From contig PSRJ01000001.1 in NCBI GenBank assembly GCA_003175985.1, forward strand, positions 1 through 34,679: DNA of 34,679 bases, read 5' to 3'. The DNA comes from Terriglobia bacterium. Its GTDB lineage: Bacteria > Acidobacteriota > Terriglobia > Bryobacterales > Bryobacteraceae. Of this stretch, positions 23,711-31,995 are shown piece by piece. Both the position numbers and the translations under genes were made by a program. The notes below the pieces were generated by a model. That model had not been told where the DNA came from. It saw only the letters and a list, made by a program, of their open reading frames with translations, and did no database searches. Position 1 is the stretch's first letter. Every line of letters starts with the position of its first letter.

Positions 23711-24430
23711 TTATTTTGGTCCTGTCCCCCCGGGGACCAGAAACTTGGCGAGCACCTGTTGGCCGCCGTAACCTCCGGCCAAGCCAATCACAAATCCGCC
23801 CCAGAAGTCCTCGATCGCGATCAGCGATTGCACGTTCGCCTTCCTTCTAAACACCACAGCCAGAGCCAGCCCGCTGAGGCTTGCTACGAGGATTCCTGGG
23901 AGACTGGTCTGAGGCTGTTGCAGAAAAGCACCCAATGCGCCGCCGAGTGTTGCCCCAAGGAAAATTCCGCCTCGGTGCGCGTACACGATTAGATCCGTTC
24001 GGACTTGTTGGCTATGGTCACTTCCACAGTGGAATTCGATGTCGAACAATAAGTGGTAGGTGTCCGGTTTCAGCGATGGTGGGAAAAATGCGCCGGCACG
24101 AACGGGGAACACCAGGGTGTAGGTTTCCTCCGGTTGAATATTGACGGTCCAGCGGATGGACCGTGTCTTCCCGAATACAGGCTCGGGCACGGACGGGATA
24201 TACATGTAGTCTCGGAGAGCCTTGACTATTGAACTCAGCCATCCTGAAGGAGATTTTCGATTTGCTTCTTCGTCGCGAATGAGCAAGCCCTTGGGTACGT
24301 CATAGCTGACTGCCAGACTTGTGATCGGCTGATCGAAGAGATTACGGACGGTGAGGTAAATCAAGAAGTCGTCACCGACGTGGACTACGTCGGAGGATTG
24401 TTCGATCTTGAGATCCAGAATTTCAGCCAT
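23711..24430 (-). CDS. Unknown protein with N-terminal beta domain and C-terminal membrane helices
   Basis: A 239-residue protein that I do not recognise. Residues 1-150 are beta-rich and resemble an Ig-like or CARDB-type domain (HVGDDFLIYLTVRNLFDQPITS, then TYTLVFPVRAG). There is no N-terminal signal. From about 153 three Gly-rich hydrophobic stretches follow (153-170, 176-194 and 208-225), ending IEDFWGGFVIGLAGGYGGQQ. The topology would place the beta domain in the cytoplasm unless the helices translocate it, which is unusual for this fold. Base composition around it appears less GC-rich than in its neighbours, hinting at acquisition. It has no close partner genes. Confidence 0.72.
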   Translation of the reverse strand: MAEILDLKIEQSSDVVHVGDDFLIYLTVRNLFDQPITSLAVSYDVPKGLLIRDEEANRKSPSGWLSSIVKALRDYMYIPSVPEPVFGKTRSIRWTVNIQPEETYTLVFPVRAGAFFPPSLKPDTYHLLFDIEFHCGSDHSQQVRTDLIVYAHRGGIFLGATLGGALGAFLQQPQTSLPGILVASLSGLALAVVFRRKANVQSLIAIEDFWGGFVIGLAGGYGGQQVLAKFLVPGGTGPK

Positions 24431-24728
24431 CGCCGCTGCTTATCCTGTTCCGCTTAACCAAGCACTACTTCCGGCTTAAACCCCGCACAGATACCAATGA
24501 GATCCTAGCACCGGAAAATGGCATCCGCAGTGTGTCGAATGGAAGATGTGGTTCTGAGATTGCGCCACGGAGGGCGGACCCTTCCGTCCTCCCGCTCGCG
24601 CCGTACAGGAGCGCAACAGACGCCAACCGTTCCTGCAATGCGGCGTCAGAGTCATAGACACTTCGGTCCGCACTCCTGAGCGTTCCGGTGCTTGCTTCCA
24701 CCGAATTCCTGCCCGCGAGGCTAATTTT
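24431..24728. other. Gene-poor stretch, no supported gene
   Basis: No frame here has a ribosome-binding site and protein-like character. Apart from the hairpin at 24568-24591 I see nothing recognisable. It may hold the promoter of the unknown gene that starts at 24430 on the minus strand. Confidence 0.5.
24568..24591. other. Strong isolated hairpin
   Basis: GGAGGGCGGA (24568-24577) pairs with TCCGTCCTCC (24582-24591) over ten positions with one G-T pair and a CCCT loop. There is no T-run on either side, so it is not a classic terminator. It may be a transcript-stabilising structure, a protein-binding site or the remnant of a small repeat. Confidence 0.45.
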
Positions 24729-24893
24729 CTAGCGCCACGTCGTCACAATCAGAATCGCACCCAGACCAAGCAAGAAGAGGAACCCTAGAATCAAGGTGCG
24801 CTCCGATACGCCGCCACCGCCTCCGGTGTTCTCCGCTTGTAGAGAATGTGGCTCACTCAAACGCTTGCGGGAGCCGTTCGCGTGTATTGCCAT
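24729..24893 (-). CDS. 54-residue single-helix membrane protein, unknown
   Basis: A short frame on the minus strand encodes a basic N-terminus (MAIHANGSRKRL), a five-glycine run (24-28) and one hydrophobic helix at about 34-51, closing with TTWR. GGAG lies 7 bases before the ATG at 24893, a good ribosome-binding site. The basic-then-hydrophobic layout and the tryptophan-arginine end fit a small bitopic membrane protein. No family is recognised. It lies about 300 bases upstream of the unknown membrane-anchored gene on the same strand, which could be a partner. Confidence 0.5.
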   Translation of the reverse strand: MAIHANGSRKRLSEPHSLQAENTGGGGGVSERTLILGFLFLLGLGAILIVTTWR

Positions 24894-25131
24894 CCTGCGC
24901 CTCCAGCGATTCGACTAGTACGGCTCGAGTAATGCAGTCTGTTGACCGAAAGGGCGATCGCTGATATGCCGAGACTTAGCGGACCGCAATGGCATCCCGT
25001 GTACAGCGCGTGGACAGATTGACCATGATCGGATATCAAAACCGTGGACACTGTGCGCAGCCTGACGTAACGAGCTTCCGCCATGAAAACCGACACCAAT
25101 CCCCGTGCGGGATCGGAAGTACGATGTTCGG

Positions 25132-26346
25132 GTGACTCGCTATAAGCACATGATCCTCGGCGGTGGCATGGTCGCCGGCCATCTTGCCAAAGAGTACGTC
25201 GCAAATGGCGGCCGCTCCGGAGATCTCGCCATCGTCTCCGCTGACGACGCCTTCCCGTATGAAAGGCCACCTCTTTCGAAAGGCTTTCTCGCGGGAAAAG
25301 ATAGCGAGGAATCCATTCTGATTAACGCGCCGGATTTCTACTACGATCACGGCATTCAGGTCAGGCGGAACACGAACGTTAATTCCATCGATGCACAAAG
25401 CAAACGGCTGCATACCGTATCCGGCGAGGAGTTCGAGTTCGAAAAACTGGTGCTCTCCACCGGGGCTCGCGTCCGGACACTCGATCTGCCCGGAGCTTCT
25501 TCGGAGAACGTGCTATACCTTCGCTCGCTCGCAGACTCCAGACGGATTCGGGAACGCGCGGCACACGCGAAGAGCGCCATCGTGCTGGGTGGCGGCTTCA
25601 TTGCCATGGAGGTAGCGGCCGTGCTCGCCGGCCGCGGCCTCGAAACCACCATGATTGTTCGGGAAGATCGGATATGGAAGGCGTTCTTCACGCCGGAAAT
25701 GTCGGCGTTCTTCCAGAAGTATTATGAGGACCGCGGCGTTCGGGTCGTCACACAAAGCGCCATCTCCGGAATCGTGGATGGCTCGGCCGCGAAGCTGGAT
25801 AATGGCCGCTCTGTCGCGTTCGACCTGCTGGTCGCCGGCATCGGCGTCGCGCCTGTTACGGATATACCAGCCCGCGCGGGACTTGAGATCGACAACGGCG
25901 TCCTCGTCAACCAGTTTCTGGAAACCAGCCACCCGGAGATTCTGGCTGCGGGAGACGTCGCGAACTATCCCGATACGATCTTCGGCAACAAACGGCGCCG
26001 CGCAGAACACTGGGACAATGCGGTGTCGCAGGGCCAGCACCTCGCACGCACTCTGCTCGGCCGCCGCGAAGCCTTCGTTCATGTGCCGTATTTCTTCTCC
26101 GACGTGTTCGACCTGTCTTATGAGTTTTGGGGCGACCCGTCGGAAGCCGATCGCATCGTGCACCGCGGAGATCTGCACTCGAGCAACTTCAGCGTGTGGT
26201 GGCTCTCGCGCGACACACTCGTCGCCGCATTCACAATGAACCGTCCCGATGAGGAGCGCCAACTCGCACCCGATCTGATCCGTTCCAAACGGGCAGTCTC
26301 GCCCGCGCGGCTTCGCGAAGAAGCCTCGGTAGCGGGGTTAGCCTGA
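25132..26346 (+). CDS. FAD-dependent NAD(P)H oxidoreductase, ferredoxin-reductase / AIF-like
   Basis: A 404-residue flavoprotein. The FAD-binding GGGMVAGHLA lies at about 10-19, the NAD(P)-binding AIVLGGGFIAMEVAA at 149-163, and a second FAD motif ILAAGDVANYP at 270-280. A reductase C-terminal domain follows (FFSDVFDLSYEFWG). No redox-active CxxC is seen, which separates it from thioredoxin or mercury reductases and points to the class that feeds ferredoxins (rhodocoxin/putidaredoxin reductase-like). The start is uncertain: GTG25132 gives the best N-terminus, ATG25150 is a shorter option and GTG25105 a longer one. No ferredoxin or P450 gene is beside it. It converges on the CoA-binding gene with 2 bases between the stops. 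Confidence 0.88.
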   Translation: MTRYKHMILGGGMVAGHLAKEYVANGGRSGDLAIVSADDAFPYERPPLSKGFLAGKDSEESILINAPDFYYDHGIQVRRNTNVNSIDAQSKRLHTVSGEEFEFEKLVLSTGARVRTLDLPGASSENVLYLRSLADSRRIRERAAHAKSAIVLGGGFIAMEVAAVLAGRGLETTMIVREDRIWKAFFTPEMSAFFQKYYEDRGVRVVTQSAISGIVDGSAAKLDNGRSVAFDLLVAGIGVAPVTDIPARAGLEIDNGVLVNQFLETSHPEILAAGDVANYPDTIFGNKRRRAEHWDNAVSQGQHLARTLLGRREAFVHVPYFFSDVFDLSYEFWGDPSEADRIVHRGDLHSSNFSVWWLSRDTLVAAFTMNRPDEERQLAPDLIRSKRAVSPARLREEASVAGLA

Positions 26347-26348
26347 CG

Positions 26349-26750
26349 CTACGAAGCGTAGGCCAATCGCCGGTGATCTTTCAAAATGCAGCGGTCCATG
26401 GCCACCGCCAGGCCTGCCTCTTCGGCGCGGTGAGCGGCCTGCTCATGGATCACGCCTTCCTGCATCCAGATGGCCCGCGCGCCCTTGCGAATTGCGGCTT
26501 CCACGATCTCGGGGACGAACTCGGAACGCCGGAAGATATCCACCACGTCGACAGCTTCGGGGATTGAGTCCAGGTCGGGGTAGCATCTTTCACCCAACAC
26601 CTCGGTCTCCTCCGGGTTCACGGGAATGACATGATATCCCGCGCGCTTTAGATATTCGGCCACCCCGTAACTGGGACGGTACCGCTTTGCAGAAAGGCCC
26701 ACCACGGCGATCGTTCGGGCGGAGAGCAGGATTTCCGAGATTCGTTTCAT
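26349..26750 (-). CDS. CoA-binding domain protein, YccU-like
   Basis: A 133-residue single-domain Rossmann protein of the CoA-binding family. It shows IAVVGLSAKRYRPSYGVAEYL at 14-34, VIPVNPEETEVLG in the next strand and WMQEGV near 95. Such stand-alone domains are widespread but their role is not settled. The start overlaps the rluB stop by 4 bases (ATGA), so it is translated with it as the last gene of scpA-scpB-rluB. Confidence 0.92.
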   Translation of the reverse strand: MKRISEILLSARTIAVVGLSAKRYRPSYGVAEYLKRAGYHVIPVNPEETEVLGERCYPDLDSIPEAVDVVDIFRRSEFVPEIVEAAIRKGARAIWMQEGVIHEQAAHRAEEAGLAVAMDRCILKDHRRLAYAS

Positions 26751-27505
26751 ACGGTTGGAATCAATTCGCCGTCCGGTTGCCGCGTGCGGCGTACGGCGCG
26801 CTGGAGTTTCCCGATTTCTTCTGTGCTCAAATACCGGAACTCGCCGGGTTTGAGCGGTCCTAAATCCAACGGGCCGATGCGCACCCGTCTTAACTTCTCG
26901 ACCAGCAATCCGAAATGCTTGAACATGAGCCGGATCTGCTGGTTGCGCCCTTCCATCAGGCGCACTTCATACCAGGGGTTTTCGGCGCGATGCACCAGTT
27001 TCAATCCCGCCGGGCGCGTGCGATGGCCGGAAAGCGGGACGCCGCGCCGGAATTGCTCTTCCTGCTCCGCGGTTAACGTCCCGTTGGCTTTCACCAGGTA
27101 AGTCTTCGGCAGGTGTGTCGCGCTCGACATGATGGCGTTGCTCAACTCGCCGTCGTTGGTGAGCAAAAGCAGGCCCTCGCTGTGATAATCGAGACGTCCC
27201 ACGGGATACACACGTTCCTTGACGCCGTGAAGCAAATCCAAAACAGTCCGGCGGTTCTGCGGATCGCTCAGCGTAGTGACCGTGTCATTCGGCTTGTTCA
27301 GGGCGATATAAACCAGCCGCTTCGGGGGATGCAGCAGCCGGCCATCTACTTTGATGTGGTCGCGGGAAAAATCGGCCTTCGATCCGAGCTCGCTAACCGT
27401 CTCGCCATTGACCGTAACGCGGCCCTCCAGGATAATCTGCTCCGCGTGCCGCCGGGAAGCGACCCCCGCGTGAGACAGAATCTTTTGGAGCCGCTCTTCA
27501 GGCAT
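26747..27505 (-). CDS. rluB: 23S rRNA pseudouridine synthase of the RluB/RsuA family
   Basis: A 252-residue enzyme with an N-terminal S4 RNA-binding domain (1-48, RLQKILSHAGVASRRHAE) and a pseudouridine synthase core with catalytic Asp106 in PVGRLDYHSEGLLLLTND. The C-terminal part carries EGRNQQIRLM, typical of the RsuA/RluB group. In many bacteria this gene lies next to scpA-scpB, as here. Its ATG overlaps the scpB stop (TAATG). RluB is favoured over RsuA by context; the exact modified uridine cannot be told from sequence. Confidence 0.94.
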   Translation of the reverse strand: MPEERLQKILSHAGVASRRHAEQIILEGRVTVNGETVSELGSKADFSRDHIKVDGRLLHPPKRLVYIALNKPNDTVTTLSDPQNRRTVLDLLHGVKERVYPVGRLDYHSEGLLLLTNDGELSNAIMSSATHLPKTYLVKANGTLTAEQEEQFRRGVPLSGHRTRPAGLKLVHRAENPWYEVRLMEGRNQQIRLMFKHFGLLVEKLRRVRIGPLDLGPLKPGEFRYLSTEEIGKLQRAVRRTRQPDGELIPTV

Positions 27506-28188
27506 TAGCTCTCCGGAACCGCCGCTTCTGATGATGCTTCGGGAGCCGCGGCCGACTCACTATCGGTAAACGCCAGCCGGCGGATCTCTTCGAATTCTTT
27601 CAGCGTCGGCAGTTCGGTCAGATCCTTCAGACCGAACTGCAACAGGAACTCCTTCGTGGTTTTGTAAAGGATGGGCTTGCCGATCACGTTCTTGCGGCCC
27701 GCTTCGGCAATGAGCTTGCGTTCGAGCAGCGTTTTCAGCACGCCCGCTCCCTGCACACCGCGAATTTCCATGATTTCCGGCGCCGTCACGGGCTGCTTGT
27801 ACGCCACTACGGCCAGCGTCTCCAGGGCGGGCAGCGAGAGCTTCAGCGGCGGATTCAGTCTCTTGACGAAAGCGCGCACCGCGTCATGATGCTCCGGCTT
27901 GGTCGTCATTTTGAAGCCGCCGGCCACCTCGCGGATGGCCAGGCCGTGTTCCGGTTTCTCGAACTCTGCAACCAGCTCGTCGAGCGCTGCCTGCACGCGC
28001 GCCGCGGGCTCTCCCAGCGCGCCCGCCAATTGCGCCACGGTGGGTGGTTCCTCGGTTACGTAAATGATGGCTTCCAGCATCGCGCGGAGCTGTGCCTCGG
28101 CAAGTGCAACGGGCTCCGGCGCCGGCTCCAACAGGTCTTCAATCGAGATCGTTTCTCGCGATTCCGGCTGTTTCTCGTCTTCTTCCAT
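27505..28188 (-). CDS. scpB: Segregation and condensation protein B
   Basis: A 227-residue ScpB, the winged-helix kleisin-interacting subunit of the bacterial SMC condensin. The family core is present: LRAMLEAIIYVTEEPPTVAQLA, then KLSLPALETLAVVAYKQPVTAPEIMEIRGV and a TTKEFLLQFGLKDLTELP ending. It carries acidic extensions at both ends (about 1-30 and 205-227). It lies 5 bases after scpA and shares its stop with the start of rluB. It acts on the chromosome in the cytoplasm with ScpA and SMC; smc is not in the window. Confidence 0.96.
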   Translation of the reverse strand: MEEDEKQPESRETISIEDLLEPAPEPVALAEAQLRAMLEAIIYVTEEPPTVAQLAGALGEPAARVQAALDELVAEFEKPEHGLAIREVAGGFKMTTKPEHHDAVRAFVKRLNPPLKLSLPALETLAVVAYKQPVTAPEIMEIRGVQGAGVLKTLLERKLIAEAGRKNVIGKPILYKTTKEFLLQFGLKDLTELPTLKEFEEIRRLAFTDSESAAAPEASSEAAVPES

Positions 28189-28193
28189 GCGTC

Positions 28194-28997
28194 TTAACTG
28201 TAGTCTTCTTCGATGGCCGCGATCGGCTGGTCGGAAGCGAATACCGCTTCGAAATGGCTGTGCCGCATCAGGGCGATCTCTCCGAACAGGTCCTTCTGGG
28301 TTACTGTAACAGCTTGCATGCGGACCAGTTCCAGCACGGCCAGAAACAGGGCGATCATGGTGCGGCGGGAGCGCTGCTCCTCGAAAACCCGGAGAATAAA
28401 CAGGGGCTGGTCGGGAGCCATTTCGAGGAATCGCTCATGCAGGTTCCGGATCATGTCGGAGACCGTCACGTCGGCGCCTTCCACTTCGTAAACGGGGCGA
28501 TTTTTGGCGCGCTCCAGGAGTTCCCCGAACGCCTTGACCAGGTCGAACAGGCTCACCGCCAGGCCGGGGTCTTCGTTTTCGTTGACGAACGCTTTGATCT
28601 GCGGATTGGACCAGACGTTTTCTTCGATAAGCCGTTTCTGCTGCAGCATTTCCGCGGCGTTCTTGAAGCGCTCGTGTTCGAGCAGGCGGTCCACCAGCTC
28701 CTGGCGCGGATCTTCCGCCGCCTCGCCTTCCTTCCCCAGAGCGGGATCCCGCGGCAGCAGCATCCGCGATTTGATGTGGATCAAGGTCGCCGCCATGTAC
28801 ACGAATTCCGCGCCCAAATCGATATCCATCTCGCGCGCTTTGTCGAGGTACTCGAGATATTGGGCCGTGATAGTCGCGATCGGGATATCCCGGATATCGA
28901 TCTCCTGCTTGCGGATGAGATCGAGAAGCAAATCGAGCGGCCCCTCGTATTTCTCGAGGTGAAAATGCAGCGGCAACGACACTGTCCTTTCCACCAT
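28194..28997 (-). CDS. scpA: Segregation and condensation protein A
   Basis: A 267-residue kleisin subunit of the SMC-ScpAB complex. The N-terminus FHLEKYEGPLDLLLDLIRKQEIDIRDIPI is diagnostic, followed by a helical middle with AATLIHIKSRMLLP and a C-terminal winged helix (RRTMIALFLAVLELVRMQAV). It is first in the operon scpA-scpB-rluB-yccU and diverges from the adaptor operon; the 186-base gap must hold both promoters. Confidence 0.96.
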   Translation of the reverse strand: MVERTVSLPLHFHLEKYEGPLDLLLDLIRKQEIDIRDIPIATITAQYLEYLDKAREMDIDLGAEFVYMAATLIHIKSRMLLPRDPALGKEGEAAEDPRQELVDRLLEHERFKNAAEMLQQKRLIEENVWSNPQIKAFVNENEDPGLAVSLFDLVKAFGELLERAKNRPVYEVEGADVTVSDMIRNLHERFLEMAPDQPLFILRVFEEQRSRRTMIALFLAVLELVRMQAVTVTQKDLFGEIALMRHSHFEAVFASDQPIAAIEEDYS

Positions 28998-29030
28998 AAC
29001 ACGCGCTATGGGGAGCTACTGGAGAGGTCC

Positions 29031-29060
29031 TGTATGCAATGCTAACCTACTGTTTCTCAA
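29031..29060 (-). promoter_or_regulatory. Candidate promoter for scpA
   Basis: On the minus strand TTGAGA (29055-29060) is followed after 18 bases by CATACA (29031-29036). The -35 is good and the -10 poor, about 34 bases before the scpA start. Confidence 0.28.
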
Positions 29061-29183
29061 TGGTTTAAAAAAATTCCGGGCTTTTGCCTGCGCCGGCGCT
29101 AACCTTTAGACAACAAAGAACGTCTCTTCTACCGGCCAATTCCTGGTCTTCGAGACGCCACCGAGGGCTGGAAGGTATACAGA

Positions 29184-30608
29184 ATGCAATCTTTTTCGAG
29201 CAGCGCCCCCGTGCCGGGCAACCTCCCTCATGTAGCTCCTGTCCCGCAGCCGATACCCGGTCCGGTGGTCGTTCCCCGTCCCGCGGGGCCGAAACGGCGG
29301 AGGGGCATGTGGGCCTTGTTGCTGCTTGTCCTCGTGGCGGCCGGGGCATTCGCGTGGTACCGCTACTCCCGTCCCACTGCTCAGGCGCCAGCGCAGGTCG
29401 CCATCGTTCCTACGATTTCCGTTACCTCGGGCGACCTCTCGGCAACGGTGAGGATCGCCGGCACAGTCGCAGCCGAACGGTACGCTTCCATCATGGCGCC
29501 GCGGATCCAGGGGAACCGGAATAACTACAATCGCGGCGGCGTTAATAACTTTCAAGGAGGCGGCGGTGGGCCCAATTTCCAGAACAACGATTTCAATTTG
29601 ACGTTGACCAGGCTGGCTGACCCGGGCGCCCCAGTGAAAGCGGGCGATGTTGTGGCGGAATTCGATACCCAGGCGCAGCAGCAGCGCCTCGACGATTACA
29701 AAGATTCGGTAGTTCAGTTGGATGCCAATATCACCCGCTTAAAGGCGAACCTTGCCGCCAACAAAGAGGGGCTTGCACAGCAAGTGCGCAGTTCCAAGGC
29801 GGATTGGGATAAGGCTGTCCTGGATCTCAAAACGGCGCCCGTTCGCTCGGCAATCGATGCGGAAAAATATCAGCTTGCCGTGGATCAGGCCAAGGAGTCT
29901 TACCAGGAGCTCGTGAAGCAGGCGCAGCTCCAGGAGGTATCGCAGGCGGCCACCATCCGCGGTTCCGAGTTGGACCGCGATCAATCGAGGATCGAACTGG
30001 AGCGTTCGCAAGCCAACATCGAGCGGATGAGCATGAAAACGCCGATCGACGGAATCGCCGTTTTGCAAACGCTGTTCCGGCAGGGACAGATGGCGCAGGT
30101 CCGCGTGGGCGATCAGGTGAACGCGGGTCAGACGTTCCTCTCCATCGTGGACCCGAGCTCGATGATCGTCAACGCCACCGTCAATCAGGTGGATGGGGAA
30201 AAGATCCGGCTGGGCCTAAAGGCGCGCATCCGGCTGGATGCGTATCCGGATATCGAACTCCCCGCGACTGTGATCGGGATCGGCGCCATGTCGAAGACCA
30301 GCAATGTACGCGCCGCGTATTTGAGTGAAATTCCGGTTCGTCTGAAGATCGATCAGGCCAAGGTCGATTCGCGCATCATCCCGGATCTCACGGCGAGCGC
30401 TGAAATTGTGATCGAGTCGCAGAAAGACGCGGTCATTGCGCCCCGCGCGGCAGTTTTTCAAGAGAACGGAAAACACTTCGTGTTCCTCCAGACCGCCGCG
30501 GGGTGGATTCGCAGGCAGATCGAGTTGGGCTTGGAGAGCAATACCGCAGTGGCCGTGCGCGCCGGATTGCAGAAAGGGGATGTGATCGCCCTTCAGCGTC
30601 CCCTGTAG
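29184..30608 (+). CDS. Periplasmic adaptor subunit, HlyD/MacA-like (first of three)
   Basis: A 474-residue membrane-fusion protein. A proline-rich cytoplasmic start (1-40) precedes one membrane helix (42-58). The lipoyl/barrel-sandwich half begins at about 75, is interrupted by an Asn/Gly-rich stretch (109-137), and resumes at DPGAPVKAGDVVAEFD. A long coiled coil spans about 163-290, followed by the second lipoyl half (MKTPIDGIAVL) and the beta-barrel and membrane-proximal parts. These proteins bridge an inner-membrane pump and an outer-membrane channel. GGAAGG lies 9 bases before the ATG. Two more adaptors and a MacB-type permease follow on the same strand. Confidence 0.93.
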   Translation: MQSFSSSAPVPGNLPHVAPVPQPIPGPVVVPRPAGPKRRRGMWALLLLVLVAAGAFAWYRYSRPTAQAPAQVAIVPTISVTSGDLSATVRIAGTVAAERYASIMAPRIQGNRNNYNRGGVNNFQGGGGGPNFQNNDFNLTLTRLADPGAPVKAGDVVAEFDTQAQQQRLDDYKDSVVQLDANITRLKANLAANKEGLAQQVRSSKADWDKAVLDLKTAPVRSAIDAEKYQLAVDQAKESYQELVKQAQLQEVSQAATIRGSELDRDQSRIELERSQANIERMSMKTPIDGIAVLQTLFRQGQMAQVRVGDQVNAGQTFLSIVDPSSMIVNATVNQVDGEKIRLGLKARIRLDAYPDIELPATVIGIGAMSKTSNVRAAYLSEIPVRLKIDQAKVDSRIIPDLTASAEIVIESQKDAVIAPRAAVFQENGKHFVFLQTAAGWIRRQIELGLESNTAVAVRAGLQKGDVIALQRPL

Positions 30609-30656
30609 CCTGCCGCGGCTGCCCTCCCACTGAACGCCAGGATCGGTTTTCTTAGC

Positions 30657-31988
30657 ATGTCATCCAAGGATGTCAAACCCAAACAGCGCCTGGGCCAGGT
30701 GCATTACCGCCGCCGCAAGCTCCTCAACTGGACCGCGGCGCTCCTTCTGGGCGGCGGCGCCGTTTTCGCCGCCTACCGCTATACCAGCACAACCACCGTC
30801 GAAGTTCCCGTGGTTCGCGCCCGCCGCGGCGATTTCGTCATCAGCGTGCGTACCCGCGGAGAGATTGCCAGCTCCCACTCCATAACCTTGGTGGCGCCCC
30901 AGGTGCCTCAACTCCGCATCGTCAAGCTGGCGACCTCCGGCAAGATGGTGCACAAAGGCGATGTGGTGGCGGAATTCGATTCGGCGCAGATCGAACAGGC
31001 CGTGATCCAGCGGACCACCAATGTTCGCGCCGCCGATAGCCAGATCGCCCAGCTCAAAGCCACGCAGAAAATCGAAAACGAAGCCGATGGCATGAGCCGC
31101 ATGGCCGGCCAGTACGATGTCGAACGCGCCCGGCTGGATGCCAGTAAAGCCGAGGTGATTTCGGAAATCGAAGGCGCCAAAAACCGCATCCAGGTGACGG
31201 TAACCGAGGGCGCTCTGCAGCGGCTGGACGCTCAAATTGCCGCGCACGAGGCGGGCCAGCAGGCGGATCTGACACGCCTGAATCAAAATAAGGATAAAGC
31301 CGTACGCGATCTCAACCTGGTGCAGGACTACCTGACGAAAACGGAAATCCGCGCGCCGGCCGACGGCATGATCAACATCCTGCCCAATACGTTCATCAAT
31401 GGCCAGTTCGGCCAGACGCCGCCCCCTTATAAGGAAGGAGACGACGTGAGGACGGGCGCGCCCATCGCCGAGATTCCCGACCTGACGCAAATGCACGTCG
31501 AACTGAAGATGGATGAAGTCGATCGCGGGCGGCTCAAGCTGGGTCAGATGGTGCGGGTGCGCATCGATTCCATTCCCGATAAGGAGTTCACGGCGGAACT
31601 GAACTGGATCAGCCCCATCGCCGCGCTGGTGTTTAAGGGGATTACGAGCAGTGGAGGCCGGCCAAGTCCCAACACCGAAAAAACCTTCCCGGCGCGCGCG
31701 TCGCTGAAGAACCTCGATCCACGGCTGCGGCCGGGCATGAGTGCTACCGCGGAAGTGATTATCGAGCGGGAGCCCGCTGCGCTCCTGATTCCGGTTCGCG
31801 CCAGTTTTACACACGAAGGCAAACCGGCGGTGTACGTGCAAAACGGGCAGCAGTTCCATATCCGGTACATCCAGATCGGAAAACGCAACGACGAAGACCT
31901 GGTAGTGACCGCGGGGTTAAAGGAAGGCGACATCGTGACCCTGGAAGATCCGATGGAAGCGGCCAAGAAGGCCAAGAAGAAGCTGTAG
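30657..31988 (+). CDS. Periplasmic adaptor subunit, HlyD/MacA-like (second of three)
   Basis: A 443-residue membrane-fusion protein with one N-terminal helix (about 23-41), the first lipoyl half containing GKMVHKGDVVAEFD (95-108), a coiled coil at about 108-230 (RLDASKAEVISEIEGAKNRIQ), the second lipoyl half EIRAPADGMINILP, a beta barrel and a membrane-proximal domain ending in a lysine-rich tail. It lies 48 bases after the first adaptor and 7 bases before the third, so it is co-transcribed. It has no large insertion, unlike the third copy. Confidence 0.94.
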   Translation: MSSKDVKPKQRLGQVHYRRRKLLNWTAALLLGGGAVFAAYRYTSTTTVEVPVVRARRGDFVISVRTRGEIASSHSITLVAPQVPQLRIVKLATSGKMVHKGDVVAEFDSAQIEQAVIQRTTNVRAADSQIAQLKATQKIENEADGMSRMAGQYDVERARLDASKAEVISEIEGAKNRIQVTVTEGALQRLDAQIAAHEAGQQADLTRLNQNKDKAVRDLNLVQDYLTKTEIRAPADGMINILPNTFINGQFGQTPPPYKEGDDVRTGAPIAEIPDLTQMHVELKMDEVDRGRLKLGQMVRVRIDSIPDKEFTAELNWISPIAALVFKGITSSGGRPSPNTEKTFPARASLKNLDPRLRPGMSATAEVIIEREPAALLIPVRASFTHEGKPAVYVQNGQQFHIRYIQIGKRNDEDLVVTAGLKEGDIVTLEDPMEAAKKAKKKL

Positions 31989-31995
31989 TACGGTG

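Noticed and set aside
24465..24701. 78-codon minus-strand frame in the gene-poor patch
   Set aside because: It has no ribosome-binding site or hydrophobic or domain pattern, and it overlaps the hairpin at 24568-24591.
24857..25413. Two overlapping minus-strand frames near the oxidoreductase start
   Set aside because: They are largely antisense to the FAD-binding region of the oxidoreductase and are Arg/His-rich without motifs.
26349..26361. Small hairpin CTACG-AAG-CGTAG at the convergent stops, as a bidirectional terminator
   Set aside because: The stem is only five pairs, lies inside the last codons of the CoA-binding gene and has no T-run on either side.
30660..31859. 399-codon minus-strand frame opposite the second adaptor
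   Set aside because: It is an antisense shadow of a well-defined adaptor gene, with repetitive low-information composition.
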